From an uncultured Collinsella sp. (GTDB lineage: Bacteria; Actinomycetota; Coriobacteriia; Coriobacteriales; Coriobacteriaceae), in NCBI GenBank assembly GCA_902493855.1, contig CABUQV010000009.1:1-64000 (forward strand): a stretch of 64,000 nucleotides of DNA, written 5' to 3'. Shown one piece after another: positions 37,216 through 44,848 of the stretch. Made by a program: the position numbers and the translations under genes. Below the pieces are notes generated by a model that saw only the letters and a program-made list of their open reading frames with translations, ran no database searches and was not told where the DNA came from. Each line of letters opens with the position of its first letter. Position 1 is the first letter of the stretch.

Positions 37216-37238
37216 CGGAGGCGCATTTTGCGCCTCCG
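37216..37238 (-). terminator. Likely distal terminator of the gatCAB operon
   Basis: Perfect 10-bp arms CGGAGGCGCA and TGCGCCTCCG around TTT; on the minus strand CCTTTTG follows. It lies about 200 bases after gatB, beyond the nested-hairpin element, which would therefore be transcribed as part of the gat mRNA. Confidence 0.65.
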
Positions 37239-37287
37239 TCACCATCTTTCCTATCAGCCTACCTGACCCGAACGGCCGAGTCGTCAC

Positions 37288-37430
37288 GGAACCCGGGAGC
37301 CCCGGCAGGGCGGGTGCTTGCTCAAAATGAGTTCCGCACGCAAAGAAGGCCACTTAATGTGGCCTTCGTCTTGCGCAGGACTGTTCGAAATTTTGAGGAA
37401 GCACCCGCCCTGCCGGGGCTCCCGGGTTCC
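37288..37430 (-). repeat. Nested-hairpin element, copy 2
   Basis: Perfect 32-bp arms (37288-37319 with 37399-37430), then after one mismatch CTCAAAAT with ATTTTGAG, and an apical 9-bp stem GAAGGCCAC/GTGGCCTTC around TTAAT. Read on the minus strand the core carries ACAGTCCTG, CACATTA and GTGCGGAACTC at relative positions 0, 23 and 45, exactly as in copy 1 at 16476. It begins 3 bases after the gatB stop, in sense with it. Confidence 0.8.
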
Positions 37431-37433
37431 CGT

Positions 37434-39110
37434 TTACGAGAGCGACGTTCTCAGCAACTCGTTGAAGAGCTTCGGGTTGCCCTTGCCGCGGCTCGCCTTC
37501 ATGCACTGGCCCACCAAAAAGCCGATGACCTTCTGGTTGCCGTCACGATACTGCTGTGCCTGATCGGCACAGTTAGCCAGCACCTCGTCCACGATCGGCT
37601 GCAGCGCGCCGGCATCGCTCACCTGACGCATACCGCGCTCGTCGACGATCTTGTTGGGGTCGTCGCCGGTCTGGGCCATGGCCTCAAAGACCTCGTGCGC
37701 CTGGTTGGAGCTGATTGCATCAGTCGCCAGCAGTTTGGCAAGAGCCGCCACCTGAGCCGGCGCAATGCCGGACTCGGCGAGCGACACGCCCGCGCCCTTA
37801 AGGTAGGCGATCATCTCGTTCACCAGCAGGTTTGCGACCGTCTGGGCCTCCTTGCCAGCCATACCGGCAGCGGCGGCCTCAAAGAACTCGGCAAACTCGG
37901 GGTCGCCGGCAATCTGCTCGGCGTCGGCCGCCTTAATGCCAAAGTCGGCCTCAAAACGGGCACGCTTGGCATCGGGCAGCTCGGGAATCTCGTCACGGCA
38001 ACGGTCGATAAACTCGTCGTCAAGGTCGAACGGCGCCAGGTCGGGATCGGGGAACAGACGATAGTCGTCGGCCGTCTCCTTAACGCGCATGACCACGGTG
38101 CGCTTGCGGCTGGGCTCCCAGTGGCGGGTCTCCTGATAGATGATGCCGCCCTCCTCGAGCACCTCGGCCTGGCGGCAGATCTCGTAGGCAAGGCCGTCAT
38201 GCAGGCTCTTAAACGAGTTGAGGTTCTTAAGCTCGGTCTTGGTGCCCAGCTTGGTCTCGCCGCGGCGACGCAGCGACACGTTGCCGTCGCAGCGCATGGA
38301 ACCCTTCTCCATGGAGCAGTCCGAAATGCCCAGCGTCACAAAAATGCGACGGAGCTTTTCCATAAACAGGCGGGCCTCCTCGGGCGTGCGCAGATCGGGC
38401 TCAGTCACGAGCTCAATCAAAGGCGTGCCGCAGCGGTTGTAGTCGACGAGCGACTCGGCCGCGGCGGTAATGCGGCCCTCGGCGCCGCCCACGTGGACCA
38501 TCTTGGCGGCGTCCTCCTCCATATGGATGCGCAGGATGCGGATGGGCACCGTGTAGGAACCGTCCTCGCGACGCTCGGGCATCCGCAGGTTGGACGCATC
38601 GTAGCTAGCCAGATGGCCGGCGCGCTGATTGCCCTCGCGCATGGTCGACGTCATGGACGTGGACAGGCCCTCGGCGTTGGCCGAGGCGCTCGCCAGACTC
38701 TGGGCCTCGGCCTCGCCAAACGCGCAGTCGGGGCGCTCGGCGGCACCGCGACCGGTCACGTCCAGATCCAGATGGCCGTACATGGCAAAGGCGACCGGAC
38801 CCTGCGTGGTCTGGAAGTTCTTGGCCATATCGGGATAGAAGTAGTGCTTGCGGTAGAACATCGAGTGGCGCTGGATCTCGCAGTTGGTGGCGAGACCGGC
38901 CTTGACGATGCTCTCGATGGCGCGCTTGTTGGGCACCGGCAGGGCGCCGGGCAGTCCCAGGCACACCGGGCACACGTTGGCGTTGGGCTCGTCATCGTGG
39001 CTGAGTTTGCAGTTGCAGAACATCTTGGTATCGAGTGCGGTGAGCTCGGTATGGATCTCCAGGCCGATCACGGCCTCCCAATCCTGCAGGACCTCGGAAA
39101 GCTCCTTCAT
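37434..39110 (-). CDS. gatB: Asp-tRNA(Asn)/Glu-tRNA(Gln) amidotransferase subunit B, long form
   Basis: A 558-residue GatB, the subunit that binds the mischarged tRNA and phosphorylates it for amidation. The start is typical (WEAVIGLEIHTEL; CNCKL and CPVCLGLPG zinc cysteines), and the C-terminal YqeY-like domain with NKVI-like GNQKVIGFLVGQ is present. It is about 80 residues longer than usual because of an insertion at about 120-185 (from VTGRGAAERP to REDGSY), placed just before RILRIHMEEDA. ATG overlaps the gatA stop. Presence of GatCAB means Gln-tRNA and/or Asn-tRNA are made indirectly. Confidence 0.95.
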   Translation of the reverse strand: MKELSEVLQDWEAVIGLEIHTELTALDTKMFCNCKLSHDDEPNANVCPVCLGLPGALPVPNKRAIESIVKAGLATNCEIQRHSMFYRKHYFYPDMAKNFQTTQGPVAFAMYGHLDLDVTGRGAAERPDCAFGEAEAQSLASASANAEGLSTSMTSTMREGNQRAGHLASYDASNLRMPERREDGSYTVPIRILRIHMEEDAAKMVHVGGAEGRITAAAESLVDYNRCGTPLIELVTEPDLRTPEEARLFMEKLRRIFVTLGISDCSMEKGSMRCDGNVSLRRRGETKLGTKTELKNLNSFKSLHDGLAYEICRQAEVLEEGGIIYQETRHWEPSRKRTVVMRVKETADDYRLFPDPDLAPFDLDDEFIDRCRDEIPELPDAKRARFEADFGIKAADAEQIAGDPEFAEFFEAAAAGMAGKEAQTVANLLVNEMIAYLKGAGVSLAESGIAPAQVAALAKLLATDAISSNQAHEVFEAMAQTGDDPNKIVDERGMRQVSDAGALQPIVDEVLANCADQAQQYRDGNQKVIGFLVGQCMKASRGKGNPKLFNELLRTSLS

Positions 39111-40624
39111 TACAGCTCGCCTCCCTTCCCGGCAAAATCGGGCGCGACGGAAAGCGCGGGCGCACCCGTGGCGGCATCGGCAAAGCCGCGCTCCAGGGCG
39201 CGGGCAAACGTGAGCAGCTGACGGTCCTTAAACGCCGGACCAACCAGCTGGGCAGAAACGGGCAGCTGAGTATCCTCGCCCAGGCCCAGCGGCACCGAGA
39301 TGCCACCGTTGCCGCAAATGTTGAGCGAGATGGTGTACAGGTCGGAGAGGTACATCTGCGTGGGGTCGCTGATCTCGCCAAACTTAAAGGCCGTGCGCGG
39401 CGAGGCGGGCATGAGAATGGTGTCCACCTTGGCATATGCGGCGTCGTAGTCCCGCGTGATGAGCGTGCGAGCCTTTTGCGCGGCGTAGTAGTACTTGTCG
39501 TACACGCCCGAGCTCAGCAGGTAGGCGCCGAGCATCTGACGGCGCTTGGCCTCGGCGCCAAAGCCGTGGGCGCGCGAGAGCGAGCTCTGGTCGGACAGAT
39601 TGGCGCAGCCCTCCTCCTGATAGCCGTAGCGAATGCCGTCAAACCGTGCTAGGTTGGAGAACGCCTCGGCCGGGCCGATGACGTAGTAGGCGGCGATGGC
39701 GGCGTCCAGGTGCGGCAGGTCGACCTCGACCAGCTCGGCGCCCTGGTTCTGCAGCTCCTGGGCGGCGCGCTGAACAGCGGCCTTGACCTCGGGCGTCAGA
39801 CCCTCGGCCTCCATAAACGCGGGGATGATGCCCACGCGCTTGCCCTCGATGCTGTCGTTAAGATGCTCGGTAAAGTCGACGGCGCAATCCTGGCTGGTGC
39901 AGTCATACGGATCGTGACCCGCGCCGGTAAGCGCGTTCATGGCCAGCGCGACATCCTCGACCGTGCGACCGAAGGGACCCACCTGGTCGAGCGACGAGCC
40001 AAAGGCAACCACGCCGTAACGGCTCACGGCGCCGTACGTGGGCTTAAAGCCCACCACGCCGCACAGCGACGCCGGCTGACGAATGGAGCCGCCGGTGTCC
40101 GAGCCCAGCGAGAGCGCGACCTCGCCCGCGGCGACGGCTGCAGCGGAGCCGCCCGAAGAGCCGCCGGGCACGCGCTCGGTATCCCAGGGGTTGTTGGTGC
40201 GGTGGAACGCCGAGCTCTCGGTGGAGCTGCCAAAGGCAAACTCGTCCATGTTGGCCTTACCCATGGGCAGGCAGCCGGCGTCGAGCATGCGCTGGACGCA
40301 GGTGGCGGTGTAGACGCTCTGGTAGTTCTCGAGCATGCGGGAAGCGCAGGTGGTGCGCGTGCCCACGAGGTTCATGTTGTCCTTGATGGCCAGCGGCACG
40401 CCCGCGAGCGGGGGCAGCGGCTTGCCTGCGGCACGGTCGGCATCCACGCGCGCGGCGGCCTCGAGCGCAAGCTCGGGCGCCACCTGCAGGAATGCCTGGA
40501 CCCCGCCCTCGCGCGCCTCGATGGCGGCAAGAGAAGCCTGGGCCACTTCGGTAGCGGTAAAGTCGCCGGCGGCAACGCCCGCGGCGATCTGGGCGGCGGT
40601 AAGGGAATCGAAGCTCTGCGCCAT
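39110..40624 (-). CDS. gatA: Asp-tRNA(Asn)/Glu-tRNA(Gln) amidotransferase subunit A
   Basis: A 504-residue amidase-signature subunit that releases ammonia from glutamine for GatB. The Ser-cisSer-Lys centre is visible as the Lys in GVPLAIKDNMN, and the GGSSGGSAAAVAAGEVALSLGSDTGGSIRQPAS block that holds both serines. It overlaps gatC upstream and gatB downstream by one base each (TAATG), the tight coupling expected for subunits made in equal amounts. Confidence 0.97.
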   Translation of the reverse strand: MAQSFDSLTAAQIAAGVAAGDFTATEVAQASLAAIEAREGGVQAFLQVAPELALEAAARVDADRAAGKPLPPLAGVPLAIKDNMNLVGTRTTCASRMLENYQSVYTATCVQRMLDAGCLPMGKANMDEFAFGSSTESSAFHRTNNPWDTERVPGGSSGGSAAAVAAGEVALSLGSDTGGSIRQPASLCGVVGFKPTYGAVSRYGVVAFGSSLDQVGPFGRTVEDVALAMNALTGAGHDPYDCTSQDCAVDFTEHLNDSIEGKRVGIIPAFMEAEGLTPEVKAAVQRAAQELQNQGAELVEVDLPHLDAAIAAYYVIGPAEAFSNLARFDGIRYGYQEEGCANLSDQSSLSRAHGFGAEAKRRQMLGAYLLSSGVYDKYYYAAQKARTLITRDYDAAYAKVDTILMPASPRTAFKFGEISDPTQMYLSDLYTISLNICGNGGISVPLGLGEDTQLPVSAQLVGPAFKDRQLLTFARALERGFADAATGAPALSVAPDFAGKGGEL

Positions 40625-40935
40625 TACTCGCTCTCCCCCTCTCCCAAAATGGACGGCACGCGGAAGTAGCGGTCGCGCGCGCTGCCAGCGTTTTCGAGCG
40701 CAACGTCGAGCGGCAGGTCGCGCTCGGGCTCGCGCAGGTCATCGCCCATCACGTTGGACAGGCTTCCGATGGGATGGAACGTGGGCTCCACGTCGGGCAA
40801 GTCATATTGCAAGACGGGCTCGAGCATCTGGACGGCGTCGTTCATGTAGGACGTCATCTGGGTGAGCTCGTCATCGGTCAGTGCGATCTTTGCGTACTCG
40901 GCGATGCCGCGCACGTCTTTCTCGCTGAGTGCCAT
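40624..40935 (-). CDS. gatC: Asp-tRNA(Asn)/Glu-tRNA(Gln) amidotransferase subunit C
   Basis: A 103-residue GatC that holds subunits A and B together. Family segments are IAEYAKIALTDDEL near the start and REPERDLPLDVALENAGSARDRYFRVPSIL at the end. The ATG at 40935 has AAGGGAG 8 bases upstream; six residues of the longer frame are dropped. First gene of gatCAB. Confidence 0.93.
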   Translation of the reverse strand: MALSEKDVRGIAEYAKIALTDDELTQMTSYMNDAVQMLEPVLQYDLPDVEPTFHPIGSLSNVMGDDLREPERDLPLDVALENAGSARDRYFRVPSILGEGESE

Positions 40936-41067
40936 AGGCGCTCCCTTCCGCATAGCAGTTAAACCGCTCTAGTATACAAGGCAACGTCGGCTTGGAGCAG
41001 GCGCTTTACCCAAATGCAGCGAAAACGTAACGAGGGTGGCGGTTGGCAGGCGGCGGGCTGGCGGTTC

Positions 41068-41129
41068 TGCAGCGAAACCGCACCGTCCATAACGAAAACC
41101 GTCCCGACCGCAACGAAAACCATCACAAC
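41068..41129. repeat. Short tandem repeat of about 20 bp
   Basis: Three units of 20-21 bases with the common word AACGAAAACCGTCC (variants GCAGCGAAACCGCACCGTC and GCAACGAAAACCATCAC) lead into the palindrome at 41118. The 304-base gap 40936-41239 otherwise holds only the two palindromes described next. Confidence 0.45.
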
Positions 41130-41180
41130 ATTCGACGCTTTTCGTCAAAATCGCAATAATCATCGAATGTTGTGATGGTT
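41118..41180. repeat. CATCACAACATTCGA palindrome, copy 1
   Basis: Perfect 18-bp arms (AACCATCACAACATTCGA and complement) around a 27-base AT-rich loop with CTTTTCG. Other copies are at 51385, 55495 and 56742. Confidence 0.75.
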
Positions 41181-41191
41181 TGGAAGCCCCG

Positions 41192-41226
41192 ACCACCACA
41201 AAGGTGCCTGTCCCCATTGTGGTGGT
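41192..41226 (-). terminator. CCTGTCCC-family palindrome after the sortase gene
   Basis: Arms ACCACCACAA and TTGTGGTGGT around a loop with GCCTGTCCCC, 13 bases after the sortase stop. It may end the sortase transcript. Confidence 0.6.
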
Positions 41227-41239
41227 TCTAAAGAATGTC

Positions 41240-42178
41240 TTATGCCGAGGCCTTGGCCTTGCGGCGCTTGCGGACCGCGTGGATCACGATGTCCAGCAGC
41301 AACAGCACAATGGCTACGATCACGATGAGCACGGCGAACTCGCGCTTGCCCCAGTGGCGGCCGGCCAGCGACTTTTGCTTGTCGACGTCCTTCTTGTTGT
41401 ACTTGGTGCGCACGCAATGCACCAGCAGGCGGTGGTCGTTCACGCCATAGGGCGTGCAGGTGACGAGCGTCACTTTGTCGGCGCCGGGCTCGATGGTCAG
41501 CGACTCCATCTCCTCGGGCAGCACCACCTCGGAGTCCACCATCTTGTAGGCGAGCGTCTGGTTCATGGTGTGCAGTAGCACCAGGTCGCCGGGCTCCAGC
41601 GAATGAATGTCGTCGAACATGCTCAGGTTGCGCATGCCCGAGTGCGCGGTGAGCACGCAATGCGTCGAGGTGCCGCCCACCGGCAGGCTCGTGCCCTCCA
41701 GGTGGCCGACGCCCGCCATAAGGACTTCTTCGCTCGTGCCGTGGTAGATGGGCATGCTCACGTCGATGGAGGGGATCTCGACCCAGCTCATCATGGGGTC
41801 GCGGTCAAAGATGAGCTGCTGAGCGTAGGACTCGATCTGGTCGGCGGGAAGCTCGGTGGCCTCGCCCGCCAGCTGCTCGTTAAAGGAGCGCGCCTGGAGC
41901 AGGATGCGCTCGCGCTCCTCGGCAGACAGCGCGTCCACGGTGCTGGACACGGTGCTGATCTGGTTGAACACGCCCGAGGCCTCGAGCCGGTCCAAGATCC
42001 ACGGCCAGGTCATAAGGCCCACGCCAATAAGGATGATGACGATGGTGATGAGCCGATCGGCCCAGCGCGGCAGTCGCTTGCGGCGGCGCTTGGGCTTTGG
42101 TTGAGGTTTGGGCTGAGGGCTTGAGCCACCGTTGGCCGCGGCGTTATTGCTCTTCATATGTTTGGCGCCCTGCACCAT
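41240..42178 (-). CDS. Class C (pilus) sortase
   Basis: A 312-residue membrane-bound transpeptidase that links pilin subunits through their LPxTG-like signals. It has a basic Pro/Lys-rich cytoplasmic start, a membrane helix (about 42-62), a lid segment with DRDPMMSW (126-132) of class C type, catalytic H179 in TAHSG, C241 in TLVTCTPYG and R250, and a second membrane helix near the C terminus (about 281-300). It follows the three pilin genes on the same strand, beyond their terminator and a small peptide gene, so it probably has its own promoter. AGAGGAG lies 11 bases before the ATG. Confidence 0.93.
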   Translation of the reverse strand: MVQGAKHMKSNNAAANGGSSPQPKPQPKPKRRRKRLPRWADRLITIVIILIGVGLMTWPWILDRLEASGVFNQISTVSSTVDALSAEERERILLQARSFNEQLAGEATELPADQIESYAQQLIFDRDPMMSWVEIPSIDVSMPIYHGTSEEVLMAGVGHLEGTSLPVGGTSTHCVLTAHSGMRNLSMFDDIHSLEPGDLVLLHTMNQTLAYKMVDSEVVLPEEMESLTIEPGADKVTLVTCTPYGVNDHRLLVHCVRTKYNKKDVDKQKSLAGRHWGKREFAVLIVIVAIVLLLLDIVIHAVRKRRKAKASA

Positions 42179-42308
42179 CGCCGGTCACTCCTCTACAGCT
42201 CAGGTTGTCTAAACAAATAATAGCCGATTAGCGAGCTTCCGCGCCGAACAACGCAGCTAGACCGCACCGTCCAGTCGAGGATAAGCCAGCATTTGCGTTT
42301 TCAAAATG

Positions 42309-42334
42309 TCCCGAATCGGCTGGGCGATTCGGGA
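42309..42334. promoter_or_regulatory. Perfect dyad at a possible small-RNA promoter
   Basis: TCCCGAATCG and CGATTCGGGA (10-bp arms, 6-base loop) directly precede a TACAAT -10 like word at 42335-42340 read rightward. This could be the operator or the first hairpin of the small RNA proposed at 42341-42446. Confidence 0.35.
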
Positions 42335-42340
42335 TACAAT

Positions 42341-42446
42341 GTCAATAGAAAACGACGCACCCCGCGTAAGTGTATGAGAGCGCGGGCAGCCTAGTTTTCA
42401 GCTTTAGTTAAATGCCCGGGCCTCTAACCCCGGGCATTCTTATTTG
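42341..42446 (+). ncRNA. Candidate small RNA convergent with the small peptide gene
   Basis: After a TACAAT word the plus strand folds into a long hairpin at 42348-42399 (GAAAAC, GC and CCCGCG pairing with CGCGGG, GC and GTTTTC) and then a terminator at 42411-42438. The RNA would overlap the 3' end of the peptide gene at 42440-42592, as antitoxin RNAs of type I systems do. Confidence 0.35.
42411..42446 (+). terminator. Terminator hairpin at the end of the small peptide gene
   Basis: Perfect 10-bp arms AATGCCCGGG and CCCGGGCATT, then CTTATTT on the plus strand. The stop codon of the leftward peptide gene lies at its right foot, so both strands may end here. Confidence 0.7.
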
Positions 42447-42592
42447 CGCCTGTTGCGGCGCAAATGCCTTCTACCGTCCGCACCGCGCGTGCGCCTACGG
42501 ACCTTAAACCGAACCTCATACGAGTCTAGAAACGCGATGACGAACGTGCCCACCGCCGCGAGGGCGGCGAGCGCGTTAAGGAATTTCAGCAT
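42440..42592 (-). CDS. 50-residue membrane peptide, possible type I toxin
   Basis: The peptide begins MLKFLNALAALAAVGTFVIA, one membrane helix followed at once by FLDS and a strongly basic tail ending RRHLRRNRRK. A strong GGAGG lies 7 bases before the ATG at 42592, which argues for real translation; a longer frame to 42670 does not need to be used. The layout (short hydrophobic peptide, charged tail, convergent structured RNA and shared terminator) is that of Fst/TxpA-like type I toxins, but no family match can be claimed. It sits between the pilin terminator and the sortase gene. Confidence 0.5.
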   Translation of the reverse strand: MLKFLNALAALAAVGTFVIAFLDSYEVRFKVRRRTRGADGRRHLRRNRRK

Positions 42593-42898
42593 TTGGGGAC
42601 CTCCGATCGAGTCGTCGGCCGCCCGCGCACGGAATGCGTCGCAAAGCCATTTTACTGCGAGTGTATGCACCCACAGCTGGTAAACGCAAGAATTGCAAAC
42701 ATCTGTTCGCTAACCATACGCTCGATCCCGCAAGCAACGGCGCCCCAGCTGCTATGTCCAAAAATAACGGGGCAGACTCCAGTGCGGAGTCTGCCCCGAA
42801 AAGTGAATGGCAAAGCAAGAACGTGGATGGACGAGAAAAGTGTCCGCAAGTCTCATGGCCATCACATCCCACCTGCCAAAGGGATGGGTGAGTGAGCG
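42593..42898. other. 306-bp non-coding region
   Basis: It holds the pilus operon terminator at 42768-42798 and presumably the promoter of the small peptide gene. I see no other gene. Confidence 0.5.
42768..42798 (-). terminator. Terminator of the pilus operon
   Basis: Perfect 13-bp arms CGGGGCAGACTCC and complement around AGTGC; on the minus strand TTATTTTT follows. It lies 100 bases after the backbone pilin gene. Confidence 0.85.
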
Positions 42899-44740
42899 TT
42901 ACTCCTGCTCGGACTCCTCAGCCTGCTTACGGCTGCGGATGAGGTGCGCCACGCCGATGCACAGCACCGCGCCACCAGCGATCCAAGTGAAGGTCACGCC
43001 GTTGAGACCGGTCAGCGGGAGGCCAACGGACTTGGTATTGCCGACAGTAATGTTGATTACGCCATCTGCAGGATTGGTGGCGGTGCCATCCTTGGCGTTC
43101 AGCACATTGTCACCGGCAGTTTTGTCGAGTTCACCCATCACAACATCGCTACGAGCACTGGAGTTAAGGGTAGCACCGAGCTTATCCACCTTCAGAGTAC
43201 CATCAGCGGTATACGTCGGAGTGATGGTGAAGGTGAAATCAGCAATAGTAGTGTTGTAGCCTCCCTTCGGCGCGCTGACCTCATGCACTTTGTAGGAACC
43301 TTCGTCGAGACCGGAAACAGCAATCTTACCGTCATTGCCCGACGTGAACTTCACACACTCAGGAAGTTCGGTATCGCTAGAAACGGTCACCAGCTGACCT
43401 GCGACGACGCTGACGCTTCCAACAGTACCAGCCTTCGAAGCGACATACTGGTCCTGGGTATTCGCATCGGCGGACTGAATGGTGAAGACGGCGCCCTCAA
43501 GGCCCCTCTCAGTGCCTTGGTCGACCTTCTTAAGATTGAGCTTGAAGGCGAAGTCGGCGACGGTGTCCCCGATCGTCTCGCCTGTGCCATTGCCGTCATA
43601 CGGGTTGTTAGAGTACTCAAGCTTAACGGTGTTGGGGTTGCCACCCTTCTGAGTATTGTCAGTAGTGTTACCAATCACGGCATTGCCGTTGAGCACCGCC
43701 TTGTAGAAGATGACTATCTGAGTGCTGGCGTCTACCTTTGAAATCTCCTTGAGATACTTACTGTGCTCTCCCGCATTAGCTTTAATAGCCAAGGTGGTAG
43801 TTCCATCATCATTGGTGGTTGGCTGCACAGTAAAGTTCTCTGTAATGTCGGTATATTGATCAGTGTTGTTCGAATCTTTGTTTACAGCAAAAACTTGAGT
43901 TTGACCATCAACATAGCTGAGGCCCTTGGAAAGGGTGTCAGTGAACATATATTTATAGCTATCGTAAGTAGCGTAGTTGCTGGCGATCGTGCCGGTGAGC
44001 TTGTAGTTGACCTCCTGGCCGATCTGGGAGTCAGCAACGTCTTTCCATGCTTTTGAGCTCTTGATATCCGTCACCTTCGCAGCGTCAGCATCATCGAGGA
44101 TCTTCTTCGTGACCGTGGGGACGCTCTTCTTGGGCTTAATGGTTGTTGTGCTGGTGCCGTCAATCATAGCGTACACAGGAGAGGTGAACGCGTCGGCAGA
44201 CTTTCCGTCAGGCTTACCAGGCGTCTTGGTGAGGAACAGCCAGTAACCAGCAGAGAGATCAGTAAGCTGGGCACTGTTTGCCGACGTTTCCTTCCAAGTA
44301 AGCGTAGTGTTCTTTTCAAGATTGGCAGCAATCAGACTCAGTACATTATCGTTTTTGACTTGCTCGGACTTCCCCGAGACGTGACCATTTGCATTCAGAT
44401 AGTCGGCTGCATCCTGAGCGTTCGTGCTGTCGTATTTGCGATTTTCAACTTTAATCGCCTTAACAACAGCATCCTGAATCGCCTCCTGCGCAACCGAATC
44501 GGCACCGGCCCACTCAATCCCGCTTACCGTGGTGTTCTCGCCGGTCTTGGTAACCGTCGCCTTGAAGATTTGAATGCCCTTATAAGTCGTTTTCGATGCA
44601 TATTCAGCATCCTCGAACGTTACAGTCGAGCCATCCGCAGCAAACGCCATGGTCACCGGGGCCATCACGCCGCCGAAGCTCAGCGCCGCTGTGAGGCCTG
44701 CCGTTACTGCCAGGCGTGCGATGTTCTTGCTCATGCTCAT
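42899..44740 (-). CDS. Major pilin, LPLTG-anchored backbone
   Basis: A 613-residue secreted pilin. It has a signal peptide (about 1-35, ending AFA), a first domain, an isopeptide-forming D2-type fimbrial domain with TVTKKILDD near the pilin Lys motif (about 205-420), a SpaA-type domain with the E-box phrase LDEGSYKVHEVSAPKGGY (about 430-560), and the sorting signal LPLTG followed by a membrane helix and a charged tail. I start at the ATG at 44740 (MSMSKNIARL), with AGAGG upstream, not at 44806. It is the last gene before the operon terminator and the likeliest polymer-forming subunit for the class C sortase. Confidence 0.88.
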   Translation of the reverse strand: MSMSKNIARLAVTAGLTAALSFGGVMAPVTMAFAADGSTVTFEDAEYASKTTYKGIQIFKATVTKTGENTTVSGIEWAGADSVAQEAIQDAVVKAIKVENRKYDSTNAQDAADYLNANGHVSGKSEQVKNDNVLSLIAANLEKNTTLTWKETSANSAQLTDLSAGYWLFLTKTPGKPDGKSADAFTSPVYAMIDGTSTTTIKPKKSVPTVTKKILDDADAAKVTDIKSSKAWKDVADSQIGQEVNYKLTGTIASNYATYDSYKYMFTDTLSKGLSYVDGQTQVFAVNKDSNNTDQYTDITENFTVQPTTNDDGTTTLAIKANAGEHSKYLKEISKVDASTQIVIFYKAVLNGNAVIGNTTDNTQKGGNPNTVKLEYSNNPYDGNGTGETIGDTVADFAFKLNLKKVDQGTERGLEGAVFTIQSADANTQDQYVASKAGTVGSVSVVAGQLVTVSSDTELPECVKFTSGNDGKIAVSGLDEGSYKVHEVSAPKGGYNTTIADFTFTITPTYTADGTLKVDKLGATLNSSARSDVVMGELDKTAGDNVLNAKDGTATNPADGVINITVGNTKSVGLPLTGLNGVTFTWIAGGAVLCIGVAHLIRSRKQAEESEQE

Positions 44741-44848
44741 CTTCTTTTCCTCTGCTTTCTGCTCGAATTCCATTTGATCGATCATCATCTGTCTGTGTCT
44801 TAGCATCCGCTTCGCTACGTCTCGCCCCGCTCTCTGTGGGGCTGCCAG

